The notes under the pieces were generated by a model that was given only the letters and a program-made list of their open reading frames with translations, ran no database searches and had not been told where the DNA came from. The translations under genes and the position numbers were made by a program. From Microbacterium sp. SCN 70-27 (lineage in GTDB: Bacteria > Actinomycetota > Actinomycetes > Actinomycetales > Microbacteriaceae), in contig MEEK01000028.1 in the NCBI GenBank assembly GCA_001724425.1, positions 1 to 50,776 on the forward strand: a stretch of 50,776 bases of DNA. The letters run 5' to 3'. Position 1 is the first letter of the stretch. Every line of letters starts with the position of its first letter. Shown here one piece after another: positions 44,245 through 50,776 of this stretch.

Positions 44245-44508
44245 GTGAAGACGTTCGACGGACTGTTCGCGGAACTGACCGCCACTGCCGCGGCCCGGCC
44301 CGAAGGTTCCGGCACGGTCGCCCAGCTCGACCGCGGCGTCCACGCGATCGGCAAGAAGATCGTCGAAGAGGCCGCCGAGGTGTGGATGGCCGCGGAGTAC
44401 CAGTCGGATGCCGAGACGGCCGAGGAGATCTCGCAGCTGCTCTACCACCTGCAGGTGCTCATGCTCGCGAAGGGCCTCACCCTCGCGGACGTCTACCGAC
44501 ATCTCTGA
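44245..44508 (+). CDS. hisE: Phosphoribosyl-ATP pyrophosphatase
   Basis: The 87-residue enzyme catalyses the second step of histidine synthesis. It has the MazG-like helical fold: [16 protein letters not shown] and the metal-binding [17 protein letters not shown], then [22 protein letters not shown] 44245 is the start, without a Shine-Dalgarno. First gene of hisE-hisG-hisF-hisI and the trp genes; in this family hisE and hisI are separate genes rather than fused. Confidence 0.95.
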   Translation: MKTFDGLFAELTATAAARPEGSGTVAQLDRGVHAIGKKIVEEAAEVWMAAEYQSDAETAEEISQLLYHLQVLMLAKGLTLADVYRHL

Positions 44509-44552
44509 GCCCGCTTCCGCCCCTGTAGCTCAGACACCGAAAGAGACCGCAC

Positions 44553-45395
44553 ATGCTGCGCATCGCCGTGCCGAACAAGGGGTCGCTCGCCGACACCGCC
44601 GCCGAGATGCTCGCCGAGGCCGGGTACACCGGCCGACGTGACCCCAAGGACCTCCACGTCATCGACCCGATCAACGAGGTCGAGTTCTTCTACCTGCGCC
44701 CGAAGGACATCGCGACCTACGTGGGCTCCGGCGCCCTCGATGTCGGCATCACGGGGCGTGACCTGCTGCTGGATGCCCGGATGCCGGGCGCCCGTGAGAT
44801 CGAGAAGCTCGGCTTCGGGGCATCCACTTTCCGCTTCGCGGGCCCTCCGGGGCGCTTCCACGACGTCACCGACCTCGAGGGCCTTCGGGTCGCGACGGCG
44901 TACCCGGGCCTCGTCGACGGCTTCCTCGACGAGCAGGGCGTGGCGGTCGACCTCGTGCCGCTCGACGGTGCCGTCGAATCGGCGGTGCAGCTGGGCGTCG
45001 CCGACGCCGTGGCGGACGTCGTCTCCACCGGCACGACCCTGCGCCAGGCAGGGCTCGAGATCTTCGGACCCGTGCTGCTGGAGTCGGAGGCCGTCCTCAT
45101 CGGCGCTCCGGTCGAAGCGGAGGGCACCGAGACGCTCCTGCGGCGCCTGCGCGGTGTCATGGTCGCCCGCCGCTACGTCCTGATCGACTACGACCTGCCG
45201 GCGGCTCTCGTCGACGAGGCCGTCGCGCTCGCGCCCGGCATCGAGTCGCCCACCATCTCGCCGCTGCGCGACCCGGAATGGGTCGCGGTGCGGGTCATGA
45301 GCCCCCGGAAGACCGTCAACCAGGTGATGGACGCGCTGTACGCGATCGGCGCGCGGGCGATCCTCGTGACGGCGATCCACAACGCGAGGCTCTGA
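44553..45395 (+). CDS. hisG: ATP phosphoribosyltransferase (long form)
   Basis: The 280-residue enzyme starts histidine synthesis by joining ATP and PRPP, and is the feedback-regulated step. Motifs: [51 protein letters not shown], and [17 protein letters not shown] (PRPP site). The C-terminal regulatory region (about residues 200-280) with [20 protein letters not shown] marks the long HisG type inhibited by histidine. AAAGAGACC lies upstream of ATG 44553. The stop overlaps hisF by one base. Confidence 0.96.
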   Translation: MLRIAVPNKGSLADTAAEMLAEAGYTGRRDPKDLHVIDPINEVEFFYLRPKDIATYVGSGALDVGITGRDLLLDARMPGAREIEKLGFGASTFRFAGPPGRFHDVTDLEGLRVATAYPGLVDGFLDEQGVAVDLVPLDGAVESAVQLGVADAVADVVSTGTTLRQAGLEIFGPVLLESEAVLIGAPVEAEGTETLLRRLRGVMVARRYVLIDYDLPAALVDEAVALAPGIESPTISPLRDPEWVAVRVMSPRKTVNQVMDALYAIGARAILVTAIHNARL

Positions 45396-46159
45396 TGTCG
45401 CTCGCGTGTCGTGTCATCCCGTGCCTCGATGTCGCCGCAGGCCGGGTCGTCAAGGGCGTGAACTTCGAGAACCTGCGCGACATGGGCGACCCCGTCGAAC
45501 TCGCGGCGCTCTACTTCGCACAGGGTGCCGACGAGCTGACGTTCCTCGACGTGACGGCGACGGTCGACGATAGGGCGACGACGTACGATGTCGTCCGCCG
45601 GACGGCCGAAGAGGTGTTCATCCCGCTGACGGTGGGCGGGGGAGTGCGCACCACCGAGGACGTGGCACGTCTGCTCGGGGTCGGCGCCGACAAGGTGGGC
45701 GTCAACTCCGCGGCGATCGCCCGCCCCGACCTCATCGGCGAGATCGCCGACCGCTTCGGCGCGCAGGTGCTCGTCCTGTCGCTCGATGTGAAGCGCGCAC
45801 CCGGCACGGGTTCGGGCTTCGTCGTCACGACGCACGGCGGACGCACGCTGACCCAGCTGGACGCCCTCGACTGGGCGCGCGAGGCGATCGACCGGGGCGC
45901 CGGCGAACTCCTCGTCAACTCGATCGACGCCGACGGCACCAAGGACGGCTTCGACCTCGAACTCGTGGGCCTCATGCGCGAGATCTCCTCGGTTCCCGTC
46001 ATCGCCTCGGGCGGCGCGGGTGCAGCAGAGGATTTCGCCCCCGCGATCCACGCCGGCGCCGACGCGGTGCTCGCGGCATCCGTGTTCCACTCGGGCCAGC
46101 TCACGATCGGCGACGTCAAGAGCGCGCTCGTCTCGTCGGGCGTGGAGGTGCGCGCGTGA
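45395..46159 (+). CDS. hisF: Imidazole glycerol phosphate synthase cyclase subunit
   Basis: The 254-residue TIM-barrel cyclase uses ammonia from HisH to make imidazole glycerol phosphate. Motifs: [20 protein letters not shown] (catalytic Asp of CLD), [36 protein letters not shown], and [19 protein letters not shown] (second catalytic Asp), [10 protein letters not shown]. Start ATG 45395 overlaps the hisG stop (TGATG). hisH is not in this window. The stop overlaps the hisI start. Confidence 0.97.
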   Translation: MSLACRVIPCLDVAAGRVVKGVNFENLRDMGDPVELAALYFAQGADELTFLDVTATVDDRATTYDVVRRTAEEVFIPLTVGGGVRTTEDVARLLGVGADKVGVNSAAIARPDLIGEIADRFGAQVLVLSLDVKRAPGTGSGFVVTTHGGRTLTQLDALDWAREAIDRGAGELLVNSIDADGTKDGFDLELVGLMREISSVPVIASGGAGAAEDFAPAIHAGADAVLAASVFHSGQLTIGDVKSALVSSGVEVRA

Positions 46160-46533
46160 GCGGCGCGGGCGTCGTCGACGACGCGGCGGGCGACCCGCGC
46201 CTGGGCCGCGTCGCCTTCAACGCGGACGGGCTCGTGCCCGCGATCATCCAGCAGCACGACACCGGCGAGGTGTTGATGCTCGGGTGGATGGATGCCGAGG
46301 CGCTCCGCCGCACGCTCTCCGAAGGCCGCGTCACCTTCTGGTCGCGGTCGCGTCAGGAGTACTGGCGCAAGGGCGACACCTCCGGCCACGCCCAGTACGT
46401 CAAGGGTGCGCGCCTGGACTGCGACGGCGACACTCTGCTGATCGCGGTCGACCAGATCGGCGCCGCCTGCCACACCGGCGACCGCACGTGCTTCGACGCC
46501 GACGATCTGGCCCCCGTCGAGGGCTCTCCGTGA
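46156..46533 (+). CDS. hisI: Phosphoribosyl-AMP cyclohydrolase
   Basis: The 125-residue zinc and magnesium enzyme opens the purine ring of phosphoribosyl-AMP. Motifs: [39 protein letters not shown], the magnesium-site Asp-x-Asp-x-Asp in [14 protein letters not shown], and the zinc cysteines in [14 protein letters not shown] 46156 overlaps the hisF stop by four bases (GTGA). Its own stop overlaps the next gene in the same way, leaving no room for trpE. Confidence 0.95.
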   Translation: MSGAGVVDDAAGDPRLGRVAFNADGLVPAIIQQHDTGEVLMLGWMDAEALRRTLSEGRVTFWSRSRQEYWRKGDTSGHAQYVKGARLDCDGDTLLIAVDQIGAACHTGDRTCFDADDLAPVEGSP

Positions 46534-47126
46534 CGGCCCGCGCGCGGGTGATCGCGGTGCTCCTCGTCGTCTTCGGGGGAGCGATCGCGATCATCTCATC
46601 GACGCAGACGTGGCTCGATCTCACGCTGCGCGCCGGTGCCACCGAGCCGGTTCCCGTGCCGGGTGCGTCCGCGCTGCCGCTTCTGGCGCCGCTCAGCCTC
46701 GCGGCCCTCGCACTGGGCCTCGCGCTCACGGTCGTCGGGCGCGTCCTCAGATACGCCTTCGGTCTCGTCGCGACCGTCATCGGCGGCGCCCTCACCGTGG
46801 GCGCGCTGCGCGTCGGCATCCAGCACCCGCAGGATGCCTTCGCGGCGGCCGTCACGAAGGCGACCGGCCTGTCGGGTTCCGAGGCGATCACCGAACTCGT
46901 CGCATCGATCGACAGCACCGTGTGGCCGTTCCTCGCCGCCGCGGGCGGCATCGCGATCGCGGTCGGCGGCATCGTGACGCTCGTGACCGCGCACGCCTGG
47001 CGGGCAGGCGGGCGCCGGTACCGCCGCGATACGGCGCGGGAGCAGATCGCGTCCGGCTCACGCCCGCACGACGCGATCGACTCGTGGGACGACCTCTCGC
47101 ACGGCGACGACCCGACGGCCCGCTAG
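46530..47126 (+). CDS. Trp biosynthesis-associated membrane protein
   Basis: The 198-residue product has about four membrane spans ([20 protein letters not shown] near the N-terminus, then an external loop with TWLDL, two spans [20 protein letters not shown] and [20 protein letters not shown], and [20 protein letters not shown]). This matches the TIGR02234 family seen beside trp genes in actinobacteria; its role is not known. GTG 46530 overlaps the hisI stop. Normally it follows trpE; here it follows hisI. The hydrophilic C-tail ([17 protein letters not shown]) is typical. Confidence 0.9.
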   Translation: MTARARVIAVLLVVFGGAIAIISSTQTWLDLTLRAGATEPVPVPGASALPLLAPLSLAALALGLALTVVGRVLRYAFGLVATVIGGALTVGALRVGIQHPQDAFAAAVTKATGLSGSEAITELVASIDSTVWPFLAAAGGIAIAVGGIVTLVTAHAWRAGGRRYRRDTAREQIASGSRPHDAIDSWDDLSHGDDPTAR

Positions 47127-47129
47127 ACT
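47124..47129 (+). promoter_or_regulatory. Internal -10 box before the DUF6704-like gene
   Basis: TAGACT overlaps the stop codon of the upstream gene. Transcription from about 47136 would give a 25-base leader with AAGGAG before ATG 47161. This would allow trpC-trpB-trpA expression apart from the his genes. Confidence 0.5.
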
Positions 47130-47160
47130 GGCCACAGACCAGCGCCCCCGAAGGAGCACC

Positions 47161-47391
47161 ATGAGCAGCAGCATCGAAGACCCCGGCCACGGACACTCGC
47201 CCGCGGCGTGGACGGCCGTGGTGATCATGCTCCTCGCAATCACGCTGGGCACCGTGTTCTTCGTGCTCGACATGCCCGCCCTCGTCTGGGCATCCGCCGG
47301 GCTCGTCGTCGTCGGCGCGATCGTCGGCTGGGCCATGGCCAAGGCCGGTTACGGCGCGAACGGCGCCAAGTACGCCGCGAAGCAGCACTGA
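47161..47391 (+). CDS. Small two-span membrane protein (DUF6704-like)
   Basis: The 76-residue product starts MSSSIEDPGHGHSPAAWTAV, with the HGHSPAAWT block that marks the short membrane protein found before trpC in actinobacteria. Two spans follow (AVVIMLLAITLGTVFFVLDM and LVWASAGLVVVGAIVGWAMA). AAGGAG precedes ATG 47161. Function unknown; the conserved place suggests a link to tryptophan synthesis or simple operon hitch-hiking. Confidence 0.85.
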   Translation: MSSSIEDPGHGHSPAAWTAVVIMLLAITLGTVFFVLDMPALVWASAGLVVVGAIVGWAMAKAGYGANGAKYAAKQH

Positions 47392-47393
47392 CC

Positions 47394-48170
47394 ATGCTGG
47401 CAGGCCTCACCGCCGGTGCGGTCGAGGATGCCGAGACGCGGGCCGCGACCCGGCCCCTCGCCGACGTCGAGCGCGATGCCCTCGCGCAGACGCCGGCCCT
47501 CGACGCTCTCGCCGCCCTCGCGCCCGCCGCTCGGGTCAAGATCATCGCGGAGGTGAAGCGCGCGAGCCCCTCGCGCGGCGACCTCGCCTCGATCCCCGAC
47601 CCGGCCCTCCAGGCTGCTCGTTATCAGGAGGGCGGCGCCTCCGCCATCTCGGTGCTCACCGAGGAGCGTCGCTTCAAGGGCTCGCTCGCCGACCTCGAGG
47701 CCGTGAAGGCCCGCGTCGCGCTGCCGGTGCTGCGCAAGGACTTCATCGCGACGCCGTATCAGGTGCTCGAGGCACGGGCATCCGGGGCCGACCTCGTCCT
47801 CCTCATCGTCGCCGCGCTCGAACAGCCGCTGCTGACCGAACTCCACGCCCTCGTCCTCGACCTCGGCATGACGCCGCTCGTCGAAACGCATTCGCGTGAG
47901 GAGCTCGACCGGGCATCCGACCTCGGTGCGAAGCTCATCGGCGTCAACGCCCGGAACCTCTCCACGTTCGAGCTCGACCGCGACCTGTTCGGCTCGCTCG
48001 CGGAGCACTTCCCGGCGGATGCCGTGAAGATCGCCGAGTCGGCGGTGCTCGCCCCCGCCGACGTCGCGCACTACCGCGCGGCAGGCGCCGATGTCGTCCT
48101 CGTCGGGGAGGCACTCGTGACCAACGACCCCGTATCCACGCTGCATGCTTTCCTGGAGGCAGGATCCTGA
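47394..48170 (+). CDS. trpC: Indole-3-glycerol phosphate synthase
   Basis: The 258-residue TIM-barrel enzyme closes the indole ring. Motifs: [19 protein letters not shown] (catalytic Glu and Lys), [35 protein letters not shown] (catalytic Lys and Asp), [14 protein letters not shown] and [11 protein letters not shown]. The start ATG lies two bases after the preceding stop. Some actinobacteria carry the TrpF-replacing enzyme PriA/HisA elsewhere; no trpF is seen here. The stop overlaps trpB by one base (TGATG). Confidence 0.96.
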   Translation: MLAGLTAGAVEDAETRAATRPLADVERDALAQTPALDALAALAPAARVKIIAEVKRASPSRGDLASIPDPALQAARYQEGGASAISVLTEERRFKGSLADLEAVKARVALPVLRKDFIATPYQVLEARASGADLVLLIVAALEQPLLTELHALVLDLGMTPLVETHSREELDRASDLGAKLIGVNARNLSTFELDRDLFGSLAEHFPADAVKIAESAVLAPADVAHYRAAGADVVLVGEALVTNDPVSTLHAFLEAGS

Positions 48171-49432
48171 TGAGTCTTCGCGACGCGCCCGGCCCCTTCT
48201 TCGGCGATTTCGGCGGCCGCTACATGCCAGAGTCGCTCATCGCCGCCATCGACGAACTGACCGCGGAGTATGAGGCGGTGAAGGCCGACCCGGCGTTCCA
48301 GGCCGAGTTCGACAGCCTGCTGCACTCCTACGCGGGCCGCCCGTCCGCGCTCACCGAGGTGCCGCGGTTCGCGGAGCATGCCGGGGGAGCGCGCGTCTTC
48401 CTCAAACGCGAAGACCTGAACCACACCGGCTCCCACAAGATCAACAACGTCATCGGTCAGGCGCTGCTCACCAAGCGCCTCGGCAAGACGCGTGTCATCG
48501 CGGAGACCGGGGCGGGCCAGCACGGCGTCGCGACCGCGACCGCGGCGGCCCTGTTCGGCTTCGACTGCACGGTGTACATGGGCGAGGTCGACACGGAGCG
48601 TCAGGCCCTCAACGTCGCCCGGATGCGCCTGCTCGGCGCGGACGTCGTGCCGGTGACGGCCGGGTCGCGGACGCTGAAGGATGCCATCAACGAGGCCTAC
48701 CGCGACTGGGTCGCCTCCGTCGAGACGACCAACTACATCTTCGGCACGGCCGCCGGTCCGCACCCGTTCCCCGCGATGGTGCGCGACTTCCAGAAGATCA
48801 TCTCCGAAGAGGCCCGCGCACAGCTGCTGCATGAGACCGGGCGCCTCCCCGATGCGGTCGTGGCGTGCGTCGGCGGCGGGTCGAACGCGATCGGGATGTT
48901 CGACGCGTTCCTCGACGACGCCGACGTGAAGCTCTACGGCGTGGAGGCCGCGGGCGACGGTGTGGACACCGACAAGCACGCGGCATCCATCGAACGCGGA
49001 CGCCCGGGCGTCCTGCACGGCGCGAAGACGTACGTCCTGCAGGACGAGGACGGGCAGACCGTGGAGTCGCACTCGATTTCCGCGGGCCTCGACTACCCCG
49101 GCGTCGGGCCGGAGCACGCCTGGCTCGCCGACATCGGCCGTGCGCAGTACATCCCGGCGACCGACACGGAGGCGATGGACGCATTGCGCCTCCTGTCCCG
49201 CACCGAGGGGATCATCCCGGCGATCGAGTCGGCGCACGCTCTCGCCGGCGCGCTGCGCATCGGCCGCGAGCTGGGCCCGGATGCCATCATCGCGGTGAGC
49301 CTCTCCGGCCGCGGCGACAAGGACATGGACACCGCGGCGCGCTGGTTCGGCCTGTACGACGGCGCAGGCGACGGCCCCGTCGAGGTTCCCGCCCCGGCCG
49401 AGGGCGCCAAGGGCGAAGGGGCGGAGCTGTGA
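48170..49432 (+). CDS. trpB: Tryptophan synthase beta chain
   Basis: The 420-residue PLP enzyme condenses indole with serine. Lys90 in [18 protein letters not shown] binds [19 protein letters not shown] segment (here [20 protein letters not shown]) and [12 protein letters not shown] (phosphate-binding) are present, as are the C-terminal [12 protein letters not shown]. The N-terminus [14 protein letters not shown] is typical of TrpB1, the partner of TrpA. A C-terminal tail rich in Ala, Pro and Gly extends about 15 residues beyond the usual end. The stop overlaps trpA (GTGA). Confidence 0.97.
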   Translation: MSLRDAPGPFFGDFGGRYMPESLIAAIDELTAEYEAVKADPAFQAEFDSLLHSYAGRPSALTEVPRFAEHAGGARVFLKREDLNHTGSHKINNVIGQALLTKRLGKTRVIAETGAGQHGVATATAAALFGFDCTVYMGEVDTERQALNVARMRLLGADVVPVTAGSRTLKDAINEAYRDWVASVETTNYIFGTAAGPHPFPAMVRDFQKIISEEARAQLLHETGRLPDAVVACVGGGSNAIGMFDAFLDDADVKLYGVEAAGDGVDTDKHAASIERGRPGVLHGAKTYVLQDEDGQTVESHSISAGLDYPGVGPEHAWLADIGRAQYIPATDTEAMDALRLLSRTEGIIPAIESAHALAGALRIGRELGPDAIIAVSLSGRGDKDMDTAARWFGLYDGAGDGPVEVPAPAEGAKGEGAEL

Positions 49433-50211
49433 GCCGCGTCACCGCGGCGATCGACGCCGCACGGGCCGAAGGCCGCGGCGCGTTCGTCGGCTATCTGCCG
49501 ATCGGATACCCGGATCTCGAGACCTCGATCGAGGCCGCTGTCGCCCTCGCCGAGGCGGGCGCCGACATCCTCGAACTCGGTCCGCCCTACTCCGACCCGG
49601 TCATGGACGGCGCGGTCATCCAGGAGGCCACACAGGCGGCCCTCGCGAACGGCTTCCGCCTGCGCGACACGTTCACGGCGGTCCGCGCCATCGCGACCCG
49701 CGTCGATGTGCCGATCCTCGTCATGACGTACTGGAACCCGGTGATGCAGTACGGCGTCGACCGCTACGCCGACGATCTCCTCGCCGCCGGTGGGGCGGGG
49801 CTCATCACCCCCGACATCACGCCCGACGCCGCGGCCGACTGGATCACCGCGTCGACGCGCACGGGGCTCGACCGCGTGTTCCTCGCGGCGCCGACGTCGA
49901 CCGACGAGCGCCTGCAGATGATCGCGGAGTCCTCGACCGGGTTCGTGTACACGGTCTCCACGATGGGGATCACCGGCGAGCGCGCCGAGTTGGATGCCGC
50001 GGCCCGTTCGCTCGTCGGACGTCTGCGCGCCCACGGCGTCGAGCACGCGTGCGTCGGCATCGGGATCTCGACGCCCGATCAGGTGCACGGCGTTATCGAG
50101 TACGCCGACGGCGCGATCGTCGGCACCGCCCTCGTCCGCGCCCTGCGCGACGGCGGCGTCTCCGGCCTCTCCGCCACAGCCCGCTCCCTCGTCGCCGGCC
50201 CCCCCCGCTGA
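49429..50211 (+). CDS. trpA: Tryptophan synthase alpha chain
   Basis: The 260-residue TIM-barrel enzyme cleaves indole-3-glycerol phosphate to indole. Catalytic residues are Glu49 in [17 protein letters not shown] and Asp60; further blocks are [32 protein letters not shown] and [14 protein letters not shown] 49429 overlaps the trpB stop. The genes ends the his/trp operon; repeats and a GIY-YIG gene follow where lgt often lies in relatives. Confidence 0.97.
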   Translation: MSRVTAAIDAARAEGRGAFVGYLPIGYPDLETSIEAAVALAEAGADILELGPPYSDPVMDGAVIQEATQAALANGFRLRDTFTAVRAIATRVDVPILVMTYWNPVMQYGVDRYADDLLAAGGAGLITPDITPDAAADWITASTRTGLDRVFLAAPTSTDERLQMIAESSTGFVYTVSTMGITGERAELDAAARSLVGRLRAHGVEHACVGIGISTPDQVHGVIEYADGAIVGTALVRALRDGGVSGLSATARSLVAGPPR

Positions 50212-50229
50212 CCCGTCGCCCCACCCTCC

Positions 50230-50253
50230 CCGGTCGTTGAGCGAGCCGCACAG
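50230..50253 (+). repeat. Palindromic repeat, partial copy 1
   Basis: CCGGTCGTTGAGCGAG followed by CCGCACAG: the left half of the repeat unit; it stops before the GAGTCGAAACG end. It lies 19 bases after the trpA stop. Confidence 0.8.
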
Positions 50254-50257
50254 CACC

Positions 50258-50296
50258 CCGGTCGTTGAGCGAGCCGCGCAGCGGCGAGTCGAAACG
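50258..50296 (+). repeat. Palindromic repeat, full copy 2
   Basis: The unit begins CCGGTCGTTGAGCGAG, has an internal stem GCCGC-gca-GCGGC and ends GAGTCGAAACG. It lies 54 bases before the GIY-YIG gene in the same direction. Confidence 0.85.
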
Positions 50297-50350
50297 CCCC
50301 CCTGTGGACACACCGCACCACCGTCACCCCGACATCGGTACCGTCCCGAC

Positions 50351-50647
50351 ATGGCTTACGTGTACATGCTGATGTGCGCCGACGGCACGCTCTACATCGG
50401 CAGCACCCTCGACCTCGAGCGCCGACTCGCCCAGCATCAGGCCGGTGAAGGTGCGGAGTACACGCGACGACGCCTCCCGGTGGCACTGCACTGGTCGGAG
50501 CAGATGGACCGCATCGACGACGCGTTCGCGTGGGAGAAGCGGATGCAGGGCTGGAGTCACGCAAAGCGTCTCGCCTACGCCGAGGGCGGCCTCGCCGCGA
50601 TCAAGGGCTGGAGCGCCCGTCACCGCGGCCCAACCCCCGATCGTTGA
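50351..50647 (+). CDS. GIY-YIG nuclease family protein
   Basis: The 98-residue single-domain protein has the GIY-YIG core: YVYMLMCADGTLYIGSTLDL (the two tyrosine motifs), conserved Arg in DLERRLAQHQAG, and Glu in AFAWEKRMQGWSHAKRLAY, the metal-binding residue. It belongs with the small YhbQ/UPF0213-type proteins whose role is unclear. Start ATG 50351 (MAYVYML) matches family starts; a longer upstream frame runs through trpA and repeats. The stop codon TGA is part of a repeat copy (GTTGAG). The gene is bracketed by repeat copies on both sides. Confidence 0.9.
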   Translation: MAYVYMLMCADGTLYIGSTLDLERRLAQHQAGEGAEYTRRRLPVALHWSEQMDRIDDAFAWEKRMQGWSHAKRLAYAEGGLAAIKGWSARHRGPTPDR

Positions 50648-50658
50648 GCGCGCCTCGC
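50636..50658 (+). repeat. Palindromic repeat, degenerate copy 3
   Basis: CCCGATCGTTGAGCGCGCC matches the start of the unit with changes and supplies the stop codon (TGA at 50645-50647) of the GIY-YIG gene. Confidence 0.6.
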
Positions 50659-50672
50659 CACCCCCGGCACAC

Positions 50673-50711
50673 CCGGGCGTTGAGCGAGCCGCGCAGCGGC
50701 GAGTCGAAACG
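50673..50711 (+). repeat. Palindromic repeat, full copy 4
   Basis: Same orientation as copy 2 and nearly identical (CCGGGCGTTGAGCGAG start, GCCGC-gca-GCGGC stem, GAGTCGAAACG end). Confidence 0.85.
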
Positions 50712-50727
50712 GCGACCGCGCCACAGA

Positions 50728-50760
50728 CGTTTCCACTCGCTCCGCTCGGTCAACGACCGG
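50728..50760 (-). repeat. Palindromic repeat, inverted copy 5
   Basis: Reads CGTTTCCACTCGCTCCG then CTCGGTCAACGACCGG, the inverse of the unit with a few changes. With copy 4 it can form an imperfect hairpin of about 33 bp over a short loop, a terminator- or REP-like structure at the window edge. Confidence 0.8.
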
Positions 50761-50776
50761 GGGCAGCACGCCCGGC

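Noticed and set aside
1..50776. CRISPR arrays, rRNA or tRNA genes
   Set aside because: No regularly spaced direct repeats of CRISPR type, no rRNA-like segments and no cloverleaf with conserved T- and D-loops were seen.

Overview
The window is high-GC actinobacterial DNA that best fits Microbacterium or a close relative in the Microbacteriaceae. The evidence is the gene order (pyrR-pyrB-pyrC-carA-carB-pyrF followed by an mIHF-like domain joined to gmk, rpoZ, metK, a motif-less PriA, fmt, rsmB, rpe; then hisE-G-F-I joined to trp genes), the DUF222/HNH (13E12-type) gene, many 1- or 4-base gene overlaps (TGATG, ATGA, GTGA), and start codons that sit exactly six bases after a TANNNT -10 box (leaderless transcripts). 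Genus assignment is inference; no rRNA is present.

The left half (1-26.4 kb) is accessory. It opens with the N-terminal part of a serine recombinase (minus strand), then a minus-strand cassette of two related bitopic membrane proteins and a 63-residue protein that looks like the C-terminal part of a Trypco1 (trypsin-co-occurring) domain. Next is an alpha-galactoside catabolic unit: a LacI-type repressor, divergent from two MalF/MalG-type permeases, a lipoprotein sugar-binding protein and a GH36 alpha-galactosidase; no ATPase is encoded, so a shared MsiK-type ATPase is inferred. From 9.9 to 22.1 kb lies a probable anti-phage island: an unrecognised 592-residue protein with an internal duplication, a single-span membrane protein, then hsdM-hsdS, a NucS/DUF91-like nuclease and hsdR (with an N-terminal DUF4145-like domain), followed by a GHKL ATPase joined to a PD-(D/E)XK-like nuclease domain. 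An IS3-family element with 23-bp perfect terminal repeats and no visible target duplication sits between remnants of a small membrane protein and an HExxH metalloprotease. A small membrane protein and a DUF222/HNH nuclease close the accessory part.

The right half (26.5-50.8 kb) is core metabolism, nearly all on the plus strand and tightly packed. The pyrimidine operon has a recognisable PyrR-binding RNA hairpin next to the pyrR ribosome-binding site. pyrF is followed by guanylate kinase with an mIHF-like N-terminal domain, whose first part is in another reading frame (apparent one-base loss). rpoZ, two nested hairpins, metK, priA, fmt, rsmB and rpe follow. A glutaminase-STAS gene is divergent from hisE-hisG-hisF-hisI, which runs directly into a Trp-associated membrane protein, a DUF6704-like protein, trpC, trpB and trpA. 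trpE, usually found between hisI and the Trp-associated membrane protein in this family, is absent. The right edge has a GIY-YIG nuclease gene bracketed by five copies of a palindromic repeat, one of which supplies the gene's stop codon.

The most unusual elements are the GHKL-nuclease protein and its hsd neighbourhood, the duplicated 592-residue protein, the tandem bitopic proteins with the Trypco1-like peptide, and the GIY-YIG gene with its flanking repeats. All functional statements rest on reading motifs by eye; no database search was run.
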